A stretch of 64,000 nt of DNA from contig NC_089276.1 in the NCBI RefSeq assembly GCF_963678975.1, forward strand, positions 20,029,226 to 20,093,225, in the 5' to 3' direction. The stretch is from Dysidea avara. Taxonomy: Eukaryota; Porifera; Demospongiae; Dictyoceratida; Dysideidae. The translations under genes and the position numbers were made by a program. Positions 36,389-49,800 of this stretch are shown one piece after another. A model generated the notes under the pieces. It was not told the origin of the DNA and did no database searches. It saw nothing but the letters and a program-made list of their open reading frames with translations. Each line of letters begins with the position of its first letter. The stretch's first letter is position 1.

Positions 36389-36625
36389 ATACTTAGTATC
36401 CCGAGATACCTGAGTATATCCCAGGACGTCTCATAGCATGGATCCACTAGATCCTACAATACTAAGTATGCCGAGATACCTGAGTACATCCCAGGATGTC
36501 TGATAGTGGGAAGCTTCTAGATCCTATAATACTTAGTATCCCAAGATACCTGGGTACATTCTGGATGTCTGATAGCAGGGTGTCTGATAGCAGGGAGCCT
36601 CTAGATCTTGCAATACTTAGTATCC
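36389..36625 (+). repeat. Tandem repeat, unit about 70 bp
   Basis: Starts of ATACTTAGTATCCCGAGATA-like units at 36389, 36459, 36529 and 36613. The last interval is 84 because of a small internal duplication (GTGTCTGATAGCAGG). No coding meaning. Confidence 0.8.
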
Positions 36626-37504
36626 CGTAATGTGCATGAGCATGATCCTCCCACACGAAGTTCTTTATATTATGTATGTATAACATCTTGCCACATACAG
36701 TATGAAAAATTCTGTTTCGTGTTAGGTATTACAGTTGGCATTTGGCTACACCAATCTATTTTACTATTTCAACAACCACTTCCATCGGTATGTTATAGCA
36801 GTGTGTCAGTATGCACTTTGTGGTAATGTCTTTACTGCATTTAGTTTGTACAAGAACCTTATGCCCAAAGAAAGTTCAAACAGGATTTTCATGGTTATGG
36901 TGTCGATCTCAGGACAGCAGTATGGATAAAAAGGAGGTAACACATACAGTGACTATTAATTTTGTGAAACACTTGCTATCATAAATACTCTAGACGAACA
37001 GTCAAAGTCACTCTGCTGAAACATTTGTAGGATGACATGCCCGCTATTCGTCATCAACTCTCTGCTAGTATGTCAAGTGACAAATAAAAGGCAAGTGCGA
37101 GGCAGGGGTCAATAAGAGAAGGAGAGGTCAATGAAGAGGAGACACCACAAGTAGTTATGTCTTACATCTGACCAACTGGTATGTGGGTAAGCAACATAAA
37201 ACAAGTTTTATGTGTATTCTGATCTTAACGTTTAGGTTTAAAAGATGGAAAACCAGATTTTACTGACAACTAAAATTAAAGTAACACACACATTAGGATA
37301 GTCAATGTGATTGTATACATTTAAATGTTGTAATTGCATATGATGTAATCTTCTATTGATGTAAGTGTGTGTAACTGATTTACAATATATTCTGTATGTG
37401 TGCTTGTAATATAATATTTAGAATTTGTACATGTTATGGCTCTGTGTTAACTATCTATTCATACATCTTGTTCGTTAACTTAAAATGTAACAAATGGCGA
37501 GGAG
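36626..37504. other. No gene seen
   Basis: AT-rich sequence with a weak motif relative near 36985 (ACTCTAGACGAACAGTC). Nothing else supported. Confidence 0.35.
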
Positions 37505-37975
37505 TAGTTTAGTTGGTTTGCAACAATTGCAAGCGCTTTCGCACAGACCACATTGCTAAAGCTGGCAGAAGCAAAGCTCCTGGAAAGAGGAGGACACAGC
37601 AGAGTCACAACAGTCATAAGAAAGAGTCCTCAGAAACAAAGTCTGGCAAATGCAATGGATGGAGTGGATCACATTAACAATGATGACCTCCGACAGCTGA
37701 ACACTGAGCCTTCAGATGAAGATTCCACTGCCGACATAATCCACGTACATTCAGTCTCATCAACAGTTCCTGAAAGCTACAAAGTGCCTGTTTAATAACT
37801 GAATGGCAATCACCTAGTGATGGAACTTGACACAGGAGCAGCAGTATATATCTTTGGTCAGTGAGAAGACATGGTCCAATAAATTGAACAGTCCTACATG
37901 TACACTGAAAACCACCTCGCTTAAATTGCATAGTTATCCTGACAGGAAGCTGCAAGTGTTGGGCTACTGCAAGCA
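37505..37975 (+). pseudogene. Ty3/Gypsy gag-pol fragment (zinc knuckle and protease)
   Basis: One frame reads CNNCKRFRTDHIAKAGRSK, a damaged CCHC zinc knuckle, followed by a linker, then in another frame NGNHLVMELDTGAAV, the aspartic protease active site of Ty3/Gypsy retrotransposons, and finally LKLHSYPDRKLQVLGYC, which matches the region following the flap in such proteases. Stops and frame changes occur within 200 bases. No LTR or RT is visible, so this is a short relic. Confidence 0.75.
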
Positions 37976-38396
37976 ATGTAGCGCTGATTAGATGACTAGT
38001 CTCTGTCTTCACATCTTGCAATTGCAAGCCTTCATGATCATGCTTCCAAACATATTATTTTGTGGTTATAGCTATAGCCAAATCATTAATCACAATGACT
38101 TCATTTTTATGAATAATTGTACTGACTGTTCTATTAGGATAGTTCGACGTTTAGCAGGAGCTAGTGCTGCAGCTCAAAGCCTGTATCTTGTAGCTGTGTA
38201 ATGTAGATAATGCATTTAGCATGCTTCCTTTAAACAATGCCCACACAGAAAACCTAGAAAATCTTACAGTAAGGTCTGTATACAATGGCTTCAATTATCG
38301 CCTATAAGCCACAGCAACCACCGTAACCATCGCATTAAAAGCTGGAAGCACTTAAAAATATAAACTTTGCAAATTGGAATTCATTAATTCCAACTT

Positions 38397-38495
38397 CCAA
38401 ATACTATATCTATGCAAAGCATAAAACTTTAGCGCTTGGCGCGCGCAGCGCGCCAAGCGCTAAAGTTTTATGCTTTGCATAGATATAGTATTTGG
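38397..38495. repeat. Perfect 99-base palindrome of hp2
   Basis: Arms of 48 bases match without a mismatch around a three-base centre (GCA). The arm begins CCAAATACTATATCTATGC and ends in TTGGCGCGC. As RNA it would form a long perfect hairpin; as DNA it could extrude a cruciform. Confidence 0.95.
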
Positions 38496-38517
38496 ATGGC
38501 GGAGTGATCCCTGCATC

Positions 38518-41480
38518 ATGGTGGTTTCTTTGTAACAGAACTTTCTACAAGGTGACTTCTTCTAGCTGATCTCTCTGTAGGGTGATTTGTTTGTAGCTGA
38601 ATTCTGTACAGGTGATTTGTTTGCAGCTGAGCTCTTTACAGAATGGTTTCTTTGTAGCTGAACTCTCTACAAGGTAACTTCTTCTAACTGATCTTTCTAC
38701 GGGGCAATTTGTTTCTGGCAGAATTTTCTACAGGGTGATTTCTTTGCAGCTGAACTCTCTACATGGTGTTTTCTTTGTAGCTGAATTCTCTACAAGGTAA
38801 CTTCTTCTAGCTGATCTCTCTACAGGGTGACTTGTTCGTAGCTGAATGATCTACAAGGTAACTTCTTCTAGCTGATCTCTCTACAGGGAGATTTGTTTGT
38901 AGCTGAACTCTCTATAGGTGATTTGTTTGAAGCTGAACTCTCTAAATGATGGTTTCTTTGTAGCTGAACTCTCTACAAGTTAACTTCTTCTAGCTGATCT
39001 CTCTACATGGTGATTTGTTTGTAGCTGAACTATCTACAAGGTAACTTCTTCTAACTGATCTTTCTACAGGGCAATTTGTTCGTGGCAGAATTTTATACAG
39101 GGTGATTTCTTTGCAGCTGAACTCTCTACATGGTGGTTTCTTTGTTGCTGAACTCTCTACAAGGTAACTTCTTCTAGCTGATCTCTCTACAGGGTGATTT
39201 GTTTGTAGCTGAACGATCTACAAGGTAACTTCTTCTAGCTGATCTCTCTACAGGGAGATTTTTTTGTAGCTGAACTCTCTACAGGTGATTTATTTGAAGC
39301 TGAACTCTCTAAATGATGGTTTCTTTGTAGCTGAACTCTCTACAAGTTAACTTCTTCTAGCTGATCTCTCTACATGGTGATTTGTTTGTAGCTGAATTCT
39401 GTATAGGTGATTTGTTTGCAGCTGAGCTCTTTAAATAATGGTTTCTTTGTAGCTGAACTCTCTCAAGGTAACTTCTTCTAGCTGATGTCTTTACAGGGTC
39501 ACTAGTTTGTAGCTGAATTCTCTACATGGTGGTTTCTTTGTAACTGAACTCTCTACAAGGTAACTTTTTCTAGCTCATCTTTCTACAGGGTGATTTATTT
39601 GTAGCTGAATTCTGTACAGGTGGTTTGTTTGCAGCTGAGCTCTTTAAAGAATGGTTTCTTTGTAGCTGAACTCTCTACAAGGTAACTTCTTCTAGCTGAT
39701 GTCTCTACAATGTCACTAGTTTGTAGCTGAGCTCTCTACATGGTGGTTTTTTTGTAACTGAACTTTCTACAAGGTGACCTCTTCTAGCTGATCTTTCTAC
39801 AGGGTGATTTGTTTGAAGCTGAACTCTCTACAAGGTAACTTCTTCTAGCTGATCTCTCTACAGGTAGATTTGTTTGTAGCTGAACTTTCTACATGATAGT
39901 TTCTTTGTAGTTGAACTCTCTCAAGGTAACTTCTTCTAGCTGATGTCTTTACAGGGTCACTAGTTTGTAGCTGAATTCTCTACATGGTGGTTTCTTTGTA
40001 ACTGAACTCTCTACAAGGTAACTTTTTCTAGCTCATCTTTCTACAGGGTGATTTATTTGTAGCTGAATTCTGTACAGGTGGTTTGTTTGCAGCTGAGCTC
40101 TTTAAAGAATGGTTTCTTTGTAGCTGAACTCTCTACAAGGTAACTTCTTCTAGCTGATGTCTCTACAAGGTCACTAGTTTGTAGCTGATCTTTCTACAGG
40201 GTGATTTGTTTGAAGCTGAACTCTCTACAAGGTAACTTCTTCTAGCTGATCTCTCTACAGGGAGATTTGTTTGTAGCTGAACTCTCTATAAGGTTATTTG
40301 TTTGTAGTTGATCTCTCTGCAGGTTGATTTGTTTTAGCTGAACTCTCTACAGGCTGATTTGTTTGTAGCCGATCTCTCTACAGGGTAATTTGTTTGTAGC
40401 TGAACTCTCTACAAGTTGATTTGTGTGTAGCTGATCTCTCTGCAGGTTGATTTGTTTGTAGCCGATCTCTCTACAGGGCAATTTGTTTGTAGCTGATCTC
40501 TCTACAGAGTGATTTTTTTGTAGCTGACCTCTCTTCAGGGTGATTTGTTTCTAGCTGATCTCTCTACAGGGTGATTTTTTGTAGCTGACCTCTCTTCAGG
40601 GTGAATTGTTTCTAGCTGATTGCTCTACAGGTTGATTTGTTTGTAGATGAACTCTCTACAGGGTAATTTGCTTGTAGCTGAACTCCTTACTTTGTGTCTA
40701 GTTTGTAGCTGATCTCTCTACAGGGTGATTTGTTTGTAGCTGAACTCCTTACATTGTGTGTAGTTTCTAGCTGATCTCTCTACAGGGTGATTTGTTTGTA
40801 GCTGATCTCTCTACAAGTTGATTTGTGTGTATATAGATGATCTCTCTGCAGGTTGATTTGTTTGTAGCCGATCTCTCTACAGGTAATCTGTTTGTAGCTG
40901 AACTCTCTATAAGGTGATTTGTTTGTAGCTAATCTCTCTGCAGGTTGATTTGTTTTAGCTGAACTCTCTACAGGGTGATTGCTTGTAGCTGAACTCCTTA
41001 CATTGTGTCTAGTTTCTAGCTGATGTCTCTACAGGGTGATTTTTTGTAGCTGAACTCTCTTCAGGGTGATTTGTTTCTAGCTGATCTCTCTACAGGTAGA
41101 TTTGTGTTGATTTGTTCATTGCTGATCGCTCTAAAGGTAATTGATTTGTTGCAGTTGAACACCCTGCAAAGTGTTTTGTTTGTAGCTGATCACTCTAAAG
41201 GGTAATTTGTTTGTAGCTGAACTCTCTCCACAGTGACTTGTGTGTAGCAGAATTCTGTGTAACTGAATTCTCTAGAGAGTGACTTAATTGTAGCTGAATT
41301 CTCTACACAGTGCATGACTTGTTTATAGCTGAACTTTCTTCAGTGTGACTTGTAATGTTCTGAATCTCTATAGTGGTATATTTGCTTAACTCTCCACATG
41401 GTGACTGTCTTCTTGCTGAACTGTCTATAAGATTAACTGTTTGCAGCTGAACTCCCTACAGAATAACTTGTGATGTAATA
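38518..41480 (+). repeat. 31-bp satellite array (copy 4), about 3 kb
   Basis: The 5' two thirds show the alternating three-linker pattern; from about 40280 the array switches to units with TAGCTGATCTCTCTACAGGG and TTGATTTGT linkers, that is a distinct subfamily, and decays toward 41400. A block of about 420 bases (39410-39780) is repeated at 39890-40200. Confidence 0.9.
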
Positions 41481-41499
41481 AAATTCTGTAATGGAGTAA

Positions 41500-42334
41500 A
41501 TGAATTAGCCGAATGCTCTATTAGGGTGACTGTTCTATTAGAGTATCTCGATCTCGCATTTGCTACACGGAGTTGGCTTTCGAATCATAACTCAGTGGTT
41601 TGTAATCCGATTCTTCTGTACTACTGCAAGGACTTTCTATGAAGATTATTCCAGCTATACACCGATTTTCAGTTCATTGCTCTAAGCGGTTTGCCTAGTA
41701 GGCGTGAAAACTAATACTTTTTTATTCATAAAAATCAATCGCGTAATTGTGACACAGGTTGGGTTTTGTGTCATATCTCCGTGGTCTTTATCTCGATTCC
41801 TTTCAAACCACCAAAAGGCACTCCTACGATGGTTACTCCATCTACATAGCAATTTTCAACTCATTCCATGAAGTGGTTTACCCTGTAGGCGTGACAACAA
41901 ATCGATCTTGTTTTACGCGAATAATCGGTCATAACTCCTGAACCATTCATCGGATTTGTACCACATTTGATGCTAGGATTCGCCTTTGGACTCCCTTTCT
42001 GTGTTCCAAATTTCAAGGCGATCGGAGTACGCGTTTGCTTGTTATAGCAATTTTTGCAAGTGTGCGAAAAGACGAAGAAGAAGAAAAAAACGAAGAAAAA
42101 AAAACGAAACTTTGGCAGCTCGTATCTAGGAAAGGGCTGGAGCGATTTCCTTCAAATTTGGAATGTAGACTCCCTTAGCTGGCGGGCAACTGTGTAGCAA
42201 CTTTGGTTCCAATCAGATAAGTGATCACCGAGATACAAAGGTGTGAAAATGACGTTTTCGTTCTTCCTGTCAATATACTCACGGTGTGGCGCGCCGGCTT
42301 CTTGGGCCGCACGACACACTACCGTGTGTCTTGA
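41500..42334 (+). repeat. HST tail (copy 4)
   Basis: About 90 percent alike by eye to the tail of copy 3, with the same sub-unit order, the GAAGAAGAAGAAAAAAACG run, GGCGCGCCGGCTTCTTGGGC and the terminal stem-loop. Confidence 0.8.
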
Positions 42335-42892
42335 TCTATGCTATAAGCTTGTGCAATAATTATTTTGAGTATTGATGGATGAAAAACTGATGATTGAATT
42401 TATGTGACCTATATAATTTATTTAAGCATATGGTCATGCTATACAGATGTGTGATTTGTTTATTGTCTGCCATGGATATTGTACTGTAAACTACATGTGT
42501 GTAAACTACATGTGTGTAATGTAAAAGACTAATCACATAATTTGTTCTTGAAGTGACCTAGTATGCGAGTAGGTTAATGTACAAGTATATATGGTATTTT
42601 TTCTTTATTTTTTTTTTTAGTATGCCTCATTATATAGCTTAATAGGATATGGGAAATGGATGCAGGAACTGGAATAAGAAATGAAAGACCTGGCAGTTTG
42701 TCTATTTCTTTAGCACAATGCAACTACTGAATATAGATAATTATTATAGAGTTAATTATGAAGGAGTCATTGCAGTGATAAGCATGCTTACTTATGCTCA
42801 TAATTATAAATTTAGTGTTTGCTTATTGTGGTACACAGCCTACACTTAGAAGTTGTTAACACAACTTTATGGTAAAAAAACAGTCTATTCCT
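42335..42892. other. No gene seen
   Basis: AT-rich, no supported feature. Ends at the CTATTCCT target duplication of the next element. Confidence 0.4.
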
Positions 42893-43252
42893 CAGGGGTG
42901 GCGAAGAAGGGGGATGTAACCCTTGTGAACAAATTATGGGGGATTAGTCCCCCTGAAATTATCTGTAGCTGTGATGGAGAGCCTAGCTCAATAACATCAA
43001 TATTTGAAGTACTATAATAGAGCAGTCAGGATTGAGATACTCTAATAGAGCAGTCACAGTACTCTTAGAGGAGCAGTGTAGCAAGCTACATATGTAATTA
43101 TAAATAAGGAGATATACTCTAGTTGGTGGAGGGAAACTATTGCCAGCAGGTAGTGACCTTTTTTTGGTCTTCAACTTATATATAGCTAGACCATGGCATC
43201 ATCAATCTAGATGCCAGCCCTTCTTCAAATAAAGGTGTCTCATCCACCCTTG
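42893..43252. repeat. hAT-like MITE with perfect 8-bp duplication
   Basis: Ends CAGGGGTGG and (complement) CAAGGGTGG, flanked on both sides by CTATTCCT. Eight-base duplications and CAnGGG tips are typical of hAT elements. It contains two copies of the dispersed motif (43010-43080). Confidence 0.85.
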
Positions 43253-44703
43253 CTATTCCTGCATTAAAATCATACTGCCAATCATTCCATGAACTATCAT
43301 TAGATTGACAGTTATCATGGATGATTCAGTTATGGTGGCTGCTTTCCAAAATAATGTGAGTGAGATGATGAGCGTGCAACATAGAGCGCAGGGAAGTGCA
43401 ACACTTAGAGTGTACTCGTTTTAGCATGAGATTAACTACACGGCAAGGGTCTGGGATTTCATCCTAGAAGACTTTTGTGCTTTAACACCTTGACTGAGAG
43501 TGCTAATGACAAAATGGAAATTGTAATGCTAATTAACTTTTTAAAGTTTATACCACATTGTTTCAAATGAAACTATAGCTAGATGCACTCCTATAAATAT
43601 AACTAGATGCATTTGGATAAAAATGTAACTATACATGTCAGCAATTAGTGAAAACTAGCAGCGATTCTATCATCATGTACATTGCAGGATGTCTGGGATG
43701 CCATCCCTGGAAGACTATACTTTACTTGTACAAAAATCACCCAACCACACTGCATGAGGATGTCAAAAAGTACAATATGCACCTCAAACATTGCAGATTA
43801 TGCATAGGTGTGTTCTTCATTGTGATATAAAGCTATAGCCTTTGCCTTAAACATTGAAGAAGTTGCTATAGCTAGGTTATGCAGAATAAATGACATATAA
43901 ATACACAAGGACTTTGATCTGTATCTATATTCTGTGTTATCTATACAATAATATTATAATGACTGTGCAACTTTTACTCAACTAAGCAACTTGTCTACAG
44001 CTGTTCAATTGACACAACCAATAGTAGATGGACTATACATGGTTGTTCTAACAGTGTGATTGTTCTATTAGAGTAGTAGCTTACAATGATCTTTTTACTT
44101 AAAAGTCAAGGATTTGACCACTTCTTAGAAACCTCAGATGTTCTTCTGGATCTTCCCTTGATTTAAAGCTCCTAGGAAGACAGTTTGTAACAATAGGAAG
44201 GAGGCAACCCACCAAAATCATCAAAGATCATTGCACTGAAAATTTCATCTCTGCCAGCCAGATGGTTAGAAAGGTCGCAGCTCTTTCAAACTTGGTGTGT
44301 TGAATACTAATACATCCAACTTCATTACCATCTTATGTGATAGGATTGGCTTCTCTTCTCATGACTGGTAGAGTGCCTCAAATGAAAAATTTTCTTCACC
44401 CATCAGCAGAAAATCAGCCTTTGTGGAAAACACAGACAAAGTTTTACTCACTTCTATGCATGGTTTGGTTGGCCAACAACACTTGAAATCACACTCAGAA
44501 TCTGGGAGCTCTGGACATCTTCTTTGGAGTGCACGAAATAAAGATCAATCACGTGAGATATTAAAATCCGCATGTCTCTCCAACAAGGGAACGCAGTTCC
44601 AAACCAAGGGTGGTATATTAGTGATGGGGCAGTAAGGGTAACATACTACGATAGTCGGGGATTTGTTTCTTGCAACTTCATTTTTCACGTTGTGGACCCT
44701 ATT
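43253..44703. other. No gene seen
   Basis: One motif copy (GTTCTATTAGAGTAGT, about 44060). Short open frames have no recognisable domains and no splice context I can support. Confidence 0.35.
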
Positions 44704-44990
44704 GTAGAGAGTTCAGTTACAAAGAAACCATCGTATAGAGAATTCAGCTGCAAACAAATTCCCCAGTAGAAAGTTCCACTATGAACAGATCACCCTGTAG
44801 AGAGTTCAGTTAGAAACAAGTCATCCTATAGAGAGATCAGCTAGAAGAAGTCACCTTGTAGAGAGTTCAGCTACAAAGCAACCACCATGTAAGAGAGTTC
44901 AGCTACAAACAAATCACCTATAAAGAGTTCAGCTAGAAAGAAGTCACCCTGTAGAGAGATCAGCTAGAAACAAGTCACCGTGTAGAGAAT

Positions 44991-45184
44991 TGTCGAAGAT
45001 TGTTGACATTACGCATACAATTAACAATAATACACGTGATATATGATGTAATAGTGTACTGTAATTGGAAGTTTTGACAGGTCATTACTTAGTGTTGAGC
45101 TCTTTGAGTTGTATCCGTGTATAACCAGCCGATCGCATCCTTCCAGTCCACGAATCTGTTGTTATACTTTCCTGCCCCCCGTCA
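44991..45184 (+). repeat. 5' LTR of BEL/Pao element
   Basis: 194 bp, TGTC...GTCA; includes AATACACGTGATATATGATG. Matches the 3' LTR with a few substitutions. Confidence 0.92.
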
Positions 45185-45213
45185 TTTCTGGTTCTGTGAC
45201 TAAAGAAAACTGA

Positions 45214-46874
45214 ATGGATCTCAAGAAGCTGATTTGCTTGCATCGTGGCCACAAGGGACACGTGTCCAAACTCATCACCGCTACAGAAGAGATATTAGCC
45301 AAGCTTTCTCAAGCCCAAGAATTAGACACTAACTCAAAGCTCTCTCCTCCCGATGCTGTCCTCCTGGCGGACCTTGTGAAGCAGCTACACCTGAAAGCTC
45401 AATTATTTGAAGAACTGGACGCAAAGATAATTGATGCTACCGACAATGATGAGAAGCTAGAAGAAGCAGTGTTTGAATCGGCTGATCTGCAAGCATCCCT
45501 GTCAGCGAAAATCGCACTATTTTCCCACACCTTGGCGATCACTTCGCCTCTACATTCGCCCGCAGTTTACCCGCAGACAGGTGTGGAGACCAATGCTTCG
45601 CCACCTAGCAACTCTTCTACCACTAGTAACAGTTCGGAGAACCCTCAAGCAGAGCAGGACTCTGACACTCAGACCAGTCATGCGGATCACGTGAGTATTA
45701 CTAGTAATCATAGTGTACATCAGCCGGCGGTTGATTCCAGTAATATTAGCCAATCTAGCAGTCAAGCACGACCCTCCTCCTTCCCGCATGAATCCACAGA
45801 GCCCAACTTTGACCGACATTTTGCTGTCCGTCTTCCCAAACTAGAAATTCCAGCCTTCAATGGAGAACCACTAGAGTGGCATCCATTTTGGGACTGCTTT
45901 GAGGCGGCCATCCATACTAACCCCACCCTTTCTAATGTTCAAAAGCTTAGTTACTTGAGAGCCCAGTTAAAAGGCGAAGCCGCTATGGTCATAGCGGGAC
46001 TCCTACTGACTAAAACTATAAACATTCTGTTGACCTTTTGAAGGAGAGGTATGGGCAGCCACACCGAATTATTACCAGTCACATACAAACTTTATTAGAC
46101 CTCCCCAAACCATCCAACAAGTTGACAAGCCTTAGGCTATTCCATGACACTGTAGGGAGCCATATCCATTGTTTAGAATCACTAGGCAAAACACCAGAGG
46201 CACTTGACACCCTCCTAGTACAAACAATGCTGTCAAAGTTACCTGAAGAAATTAAACGAAATATGGCCAGAAACCATACAAACACCGAGTGGACAATAAA
46301 AGAGCTCCAAACTGCCATCAGCAATGAAATTAGGATTTTTGAAGCAGGCCAACAAACTTCACTTCCCAGTCATAATCAGTTTCCCTCTACAGCTTCCTTT
46401 TACACTTCGGCTACCCGTAAACCACACACTAGAAGAGAGGCTAGCAGTAAACTGAGTTGTGTGTACTGCAAGGGCAACCACACTGCTATGACATGTGAAA
46501 CGCATAAGGATGTGCCAGCACGTATAGAGATAATAAAACAACAGCGATTATGCTTCAACTGCCTTGCACACCACTGCGTATCACAATGCAACTCCAAGAA
46601 TCGTTGCCGAAAATGTGGAAGCAAGCACCACACCAGTATTTGCAGTGATAAACCCAGTAACTCGGCCAGTAACACAGTCTCTACCACAGAGAAAACAGCC
46701 CTTCAGCCGGAGTCTCTAGCTCAGCCACCAGCAAACACCACTAGCAATGCATCTCTCACCACTCTAGCTCCTGCTAGAAATTCTACCTGCTTACTGAAGA
46801 CAGCGATTGCCACTGTTGTAGGAGCTGGCTCACAGAGTGAAACCAATGTGTTGTTTGATGAAGGATCACAATGA
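45214..46874 (+). pseudogene. BEL/Pao gag region
   Basis: Begins ATG (MDLKKLICLHRGHKG) with a helical N-terminus, a Ser/Thr-rich linker, and the Pao-type gag core (RLPKLEIPAFNGEPLEWHPF). A one-base frame change near 46010 moves the rest to the frame 46038-46874, which contains RYGQPHRIITSHIQ and then zinc knuckles CVYCKGNHTAMTC, CFNCLAHHC and CRKCGSKHHTSIC. It ends at a TGA directly after the protease site start NVLFDEGSQ. Gag would pack element RNA; this copy cannot make the full protein without bypassing these lesions. Confidence 0.88.
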
Positions 46875-49800
46875 TCCTTCCTTACAGAGAAGCTGGTGAG
46901 TGAGCTTGCATTGACGCCGCACAAGTCTGAGCACATTAGTTTGTCATCGTTTGGAGCTGACAGACCATTATACAAACAGATGGATGCAGTTCTGTTCCAG
47001 ATTCGAACTACAACTGGAGAATTAGTGCAACTCTCAGCACTTGTGGTACCCACAATCGCTACCCCCATCTCCAACCCCCTTGACACAAACGTCTTGCAGT
47101 TACCACACCTACAGGGACTACCACTAGCGCACCCAGTTACAGCAGCAGAAAATTTTGAAATATCACTGCTTATAGGTGCAGATTACTACTGGGAGCTGGT
47201 AGGGGACCATATTGTACAAGGAACCGGTCCAACTGCAATGAGTTCAAAACTGGGATATCTGCTATCTGGACCAGCTCTGCTCCCTAGACCACCTAGTGCT
47301 AGTATCAGTTCCCTACATGTTGCTGCAGGACATGATCAGGAAGAACACAACCTAATGAGATTCTAGCAAGTTGAGGGCACTGTAACAACATCTACTGACA
47401 CGGGTAAGCATTTTTTGCAATCGTATTGTAGCTCTCACATATCCAGACAGAGTGATGGTACTTACTGTGCTGGCTTCCCTTGGATAGCGGAGTACCCCCC
47501 TCTGCCAAACAACTTTGAAGTGTGCCAGAAACGTACTCGGTCATTGGCTTATTGACTTGTCAAGTCGCCTGGGCTGCTGCAGTCATACGACAAAATCCTT
47601 ATGGAGCAATTGGCCAGAGGCTTTATTGAACCTGTTACTGAGTGTAACAAGGCGACGCTGCCCATTACATTCCACACCACCCAGTAAAGAAGTACTCGGC
47701 CACTACTCCAATTAGGATAGTCTATGACTGCAGCTGCCGCCAGTCGAGTGACCACCCAAGTCTCAATGACTGTCTAATGCCTGGCCCTCCATTTCTAGTA
47801 GACCTTTGTGCCATTATCCTGCACTTTAGGACTCGTTGTTATGGTTTGTCAACTGACATAGAGAAGGCGTTTTTGCACCTTACACTGAAGGAGGCAGATA
47901 GAAACTTTACCCGCTTTCTATGGCTGTCAGAACCCCTTAACCCGAACAGTGAATTTGTGGTATATCAATTTAGGCGAGTCCTATTTGGTGTGGTAAGCTC
48001 ACCCTTTATGCTGTTTGCAACATTACACTATCATCTGCGGCAACACAGTACACCACTATCATGCAACATACAAGCTAATCTATATGTAGACAACGTTGTT
48101 TCAGGTTGTGAGACAGAGCAACAGGCCATACAGTACCTCGAGGAAGCGAGGTCATTGATGTCCAGTGCAGGCTCAGGGCATGGACATCCAACTGTGTGTC
48201 CCTCAACAAGAAGGCACAGGAAGATGGTGTAGCCAGCAACTCCCATCTAGCAAACATTTTGGGTTTGCAGTGGAACACCAAAACTGACCAACTGTCCCTG
48301 ATGCCGAGAGTGAACATCACCATGAATCAACAACTAATCACTAAGAGAGAGGTACTGAAAGACACATCTAAGTTGTTTGACCCTCTAGGTATTGCCAGTC
48401 CTGTGTCTGTACGAGCCAAACTTTTCATACAGATGTTGTGGCAGCTTCATGTTGACTGGGACGAACCCTTAGATAGTAGCCTCCAAGAAGAGTGGACCAC
48501 CATAATTAGGGACATCCAACAGTTATCCGGATTAACAATAGCCCGGCGTTACTTTCAGCAGGGCTTCGTCAGAGAAGGCACCCAGCTACAAGTGTTTGCA
48601 GATGCCAGCACCAAGGCATATGGTGCAGTAGCCTTTCTTACCAGTAGTGACCATGCAACCCTAGTAATGGCCAAGAATCGTGTTGCCCCCTTGAAGAGCC
48701 TGACATTGCCCAAGCTGGAACTGATGGCTGCCGTTGTTGCCTCCAGAGTTGCAAGGTTCATCCTTGATGCTCTACAGCAACAGGACACCCCTACCTACTG
48801 TTGGGGAGATAGCTAAATTGTCCTATACTGGCTGAAGAGCACCAAGGATCTGCCACTCTTTGTGAGACGCTGAGTCCTGGAGATCAGGGGAGCAGTCCCT
48901 GAAGCAACCTGGAACTATTTCCCTACAATAGACAACCCAGCTGACCTGTTGACACGAGGCATCAGCTTCCAGCTCCTCAGCTCACCCAACAACCTGTGGT
49001 GGAAAGGTTAACCACATCCACTGCTTGGCCCCAATGGCAGCCAGAGCCTATCATAGAATTACATGCAGCTGCAGCCATAGCTGAGGAATTTACTCCACAG
49101 CCAGCCATCCATGTAGTCAGCGGTCTCCACACAGTCATCGATGTCTCTAACTACAGTACATTGAATAGGCTTCTGGTAGTTACAGCATATACTTACAGAT
49201 ACATCAACAACTTGCACAAATCCAGGCCCAAGCTAGGCGGCCCACTAACAGCCACAGAACTCAGCTGTGCTCAAATCAGATGGGTTCAAGCTTGCCAGGA
49301 ACTTGTGTACCCTAAGGAGATGGCCAGCGCCAGATCCAAGAGTGACCATCCTGCAGTTAAGAAGCCTCCACTTGTCAGACAACTTCGGTTGTTTGTGGAT
49401 GAAAAGGGCCTCCTGTGGTGTGGGGGGTGGATTCACAATGCTCCACTCAGTGAGCTGGCCAGGTTTCCATACCTGCCGCCCTCAAACCATCACTTAACCA
49501 CACTTATTGTTAACAATATGCATGTTGTTCTTTCCCATGCAGGTGTTGGAGCAACCCTGACAGCACTTCGGCAATCATTTTGGATCCCTTCAGGACGACA
49601 ATGTGTGAAGAAACTACTCCGTCGTTGCACAGTCTGCAGAAGACATGGTGGCCGACCCTACACTGCTCCAGAGACAACACCACTCCCAAAGGTCCGAGTA
49701 CAAGATGTGCCACCTTTTACAATCACCGGCGTGGACTTCACTGGTGCCCTCTATGTCAAACAGGACTGTGGAGAAGAGCAGAAGGTGTATATTTGTTTAT

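Larger units (their letters stand above)
38199..42334 (+). mobile_element. HST element copy 4 (hp2 module, 4.1 kb)
   Basis: Same satellite and tail as copy 3, but the 5' part is the second hairpin module (38199-38515) instead of the usual foldback. The satellite runs from about 38518 to 41480, with the junction motif at 41514-41557. The tail ends at 42334 with the GACACAC/GTGTGTC stem-loop and TTGA, followed by T. The 5' terminus is not as sharp as in other copies and is set from the stretch shared with 2740-3050. Confidence 0.75.
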
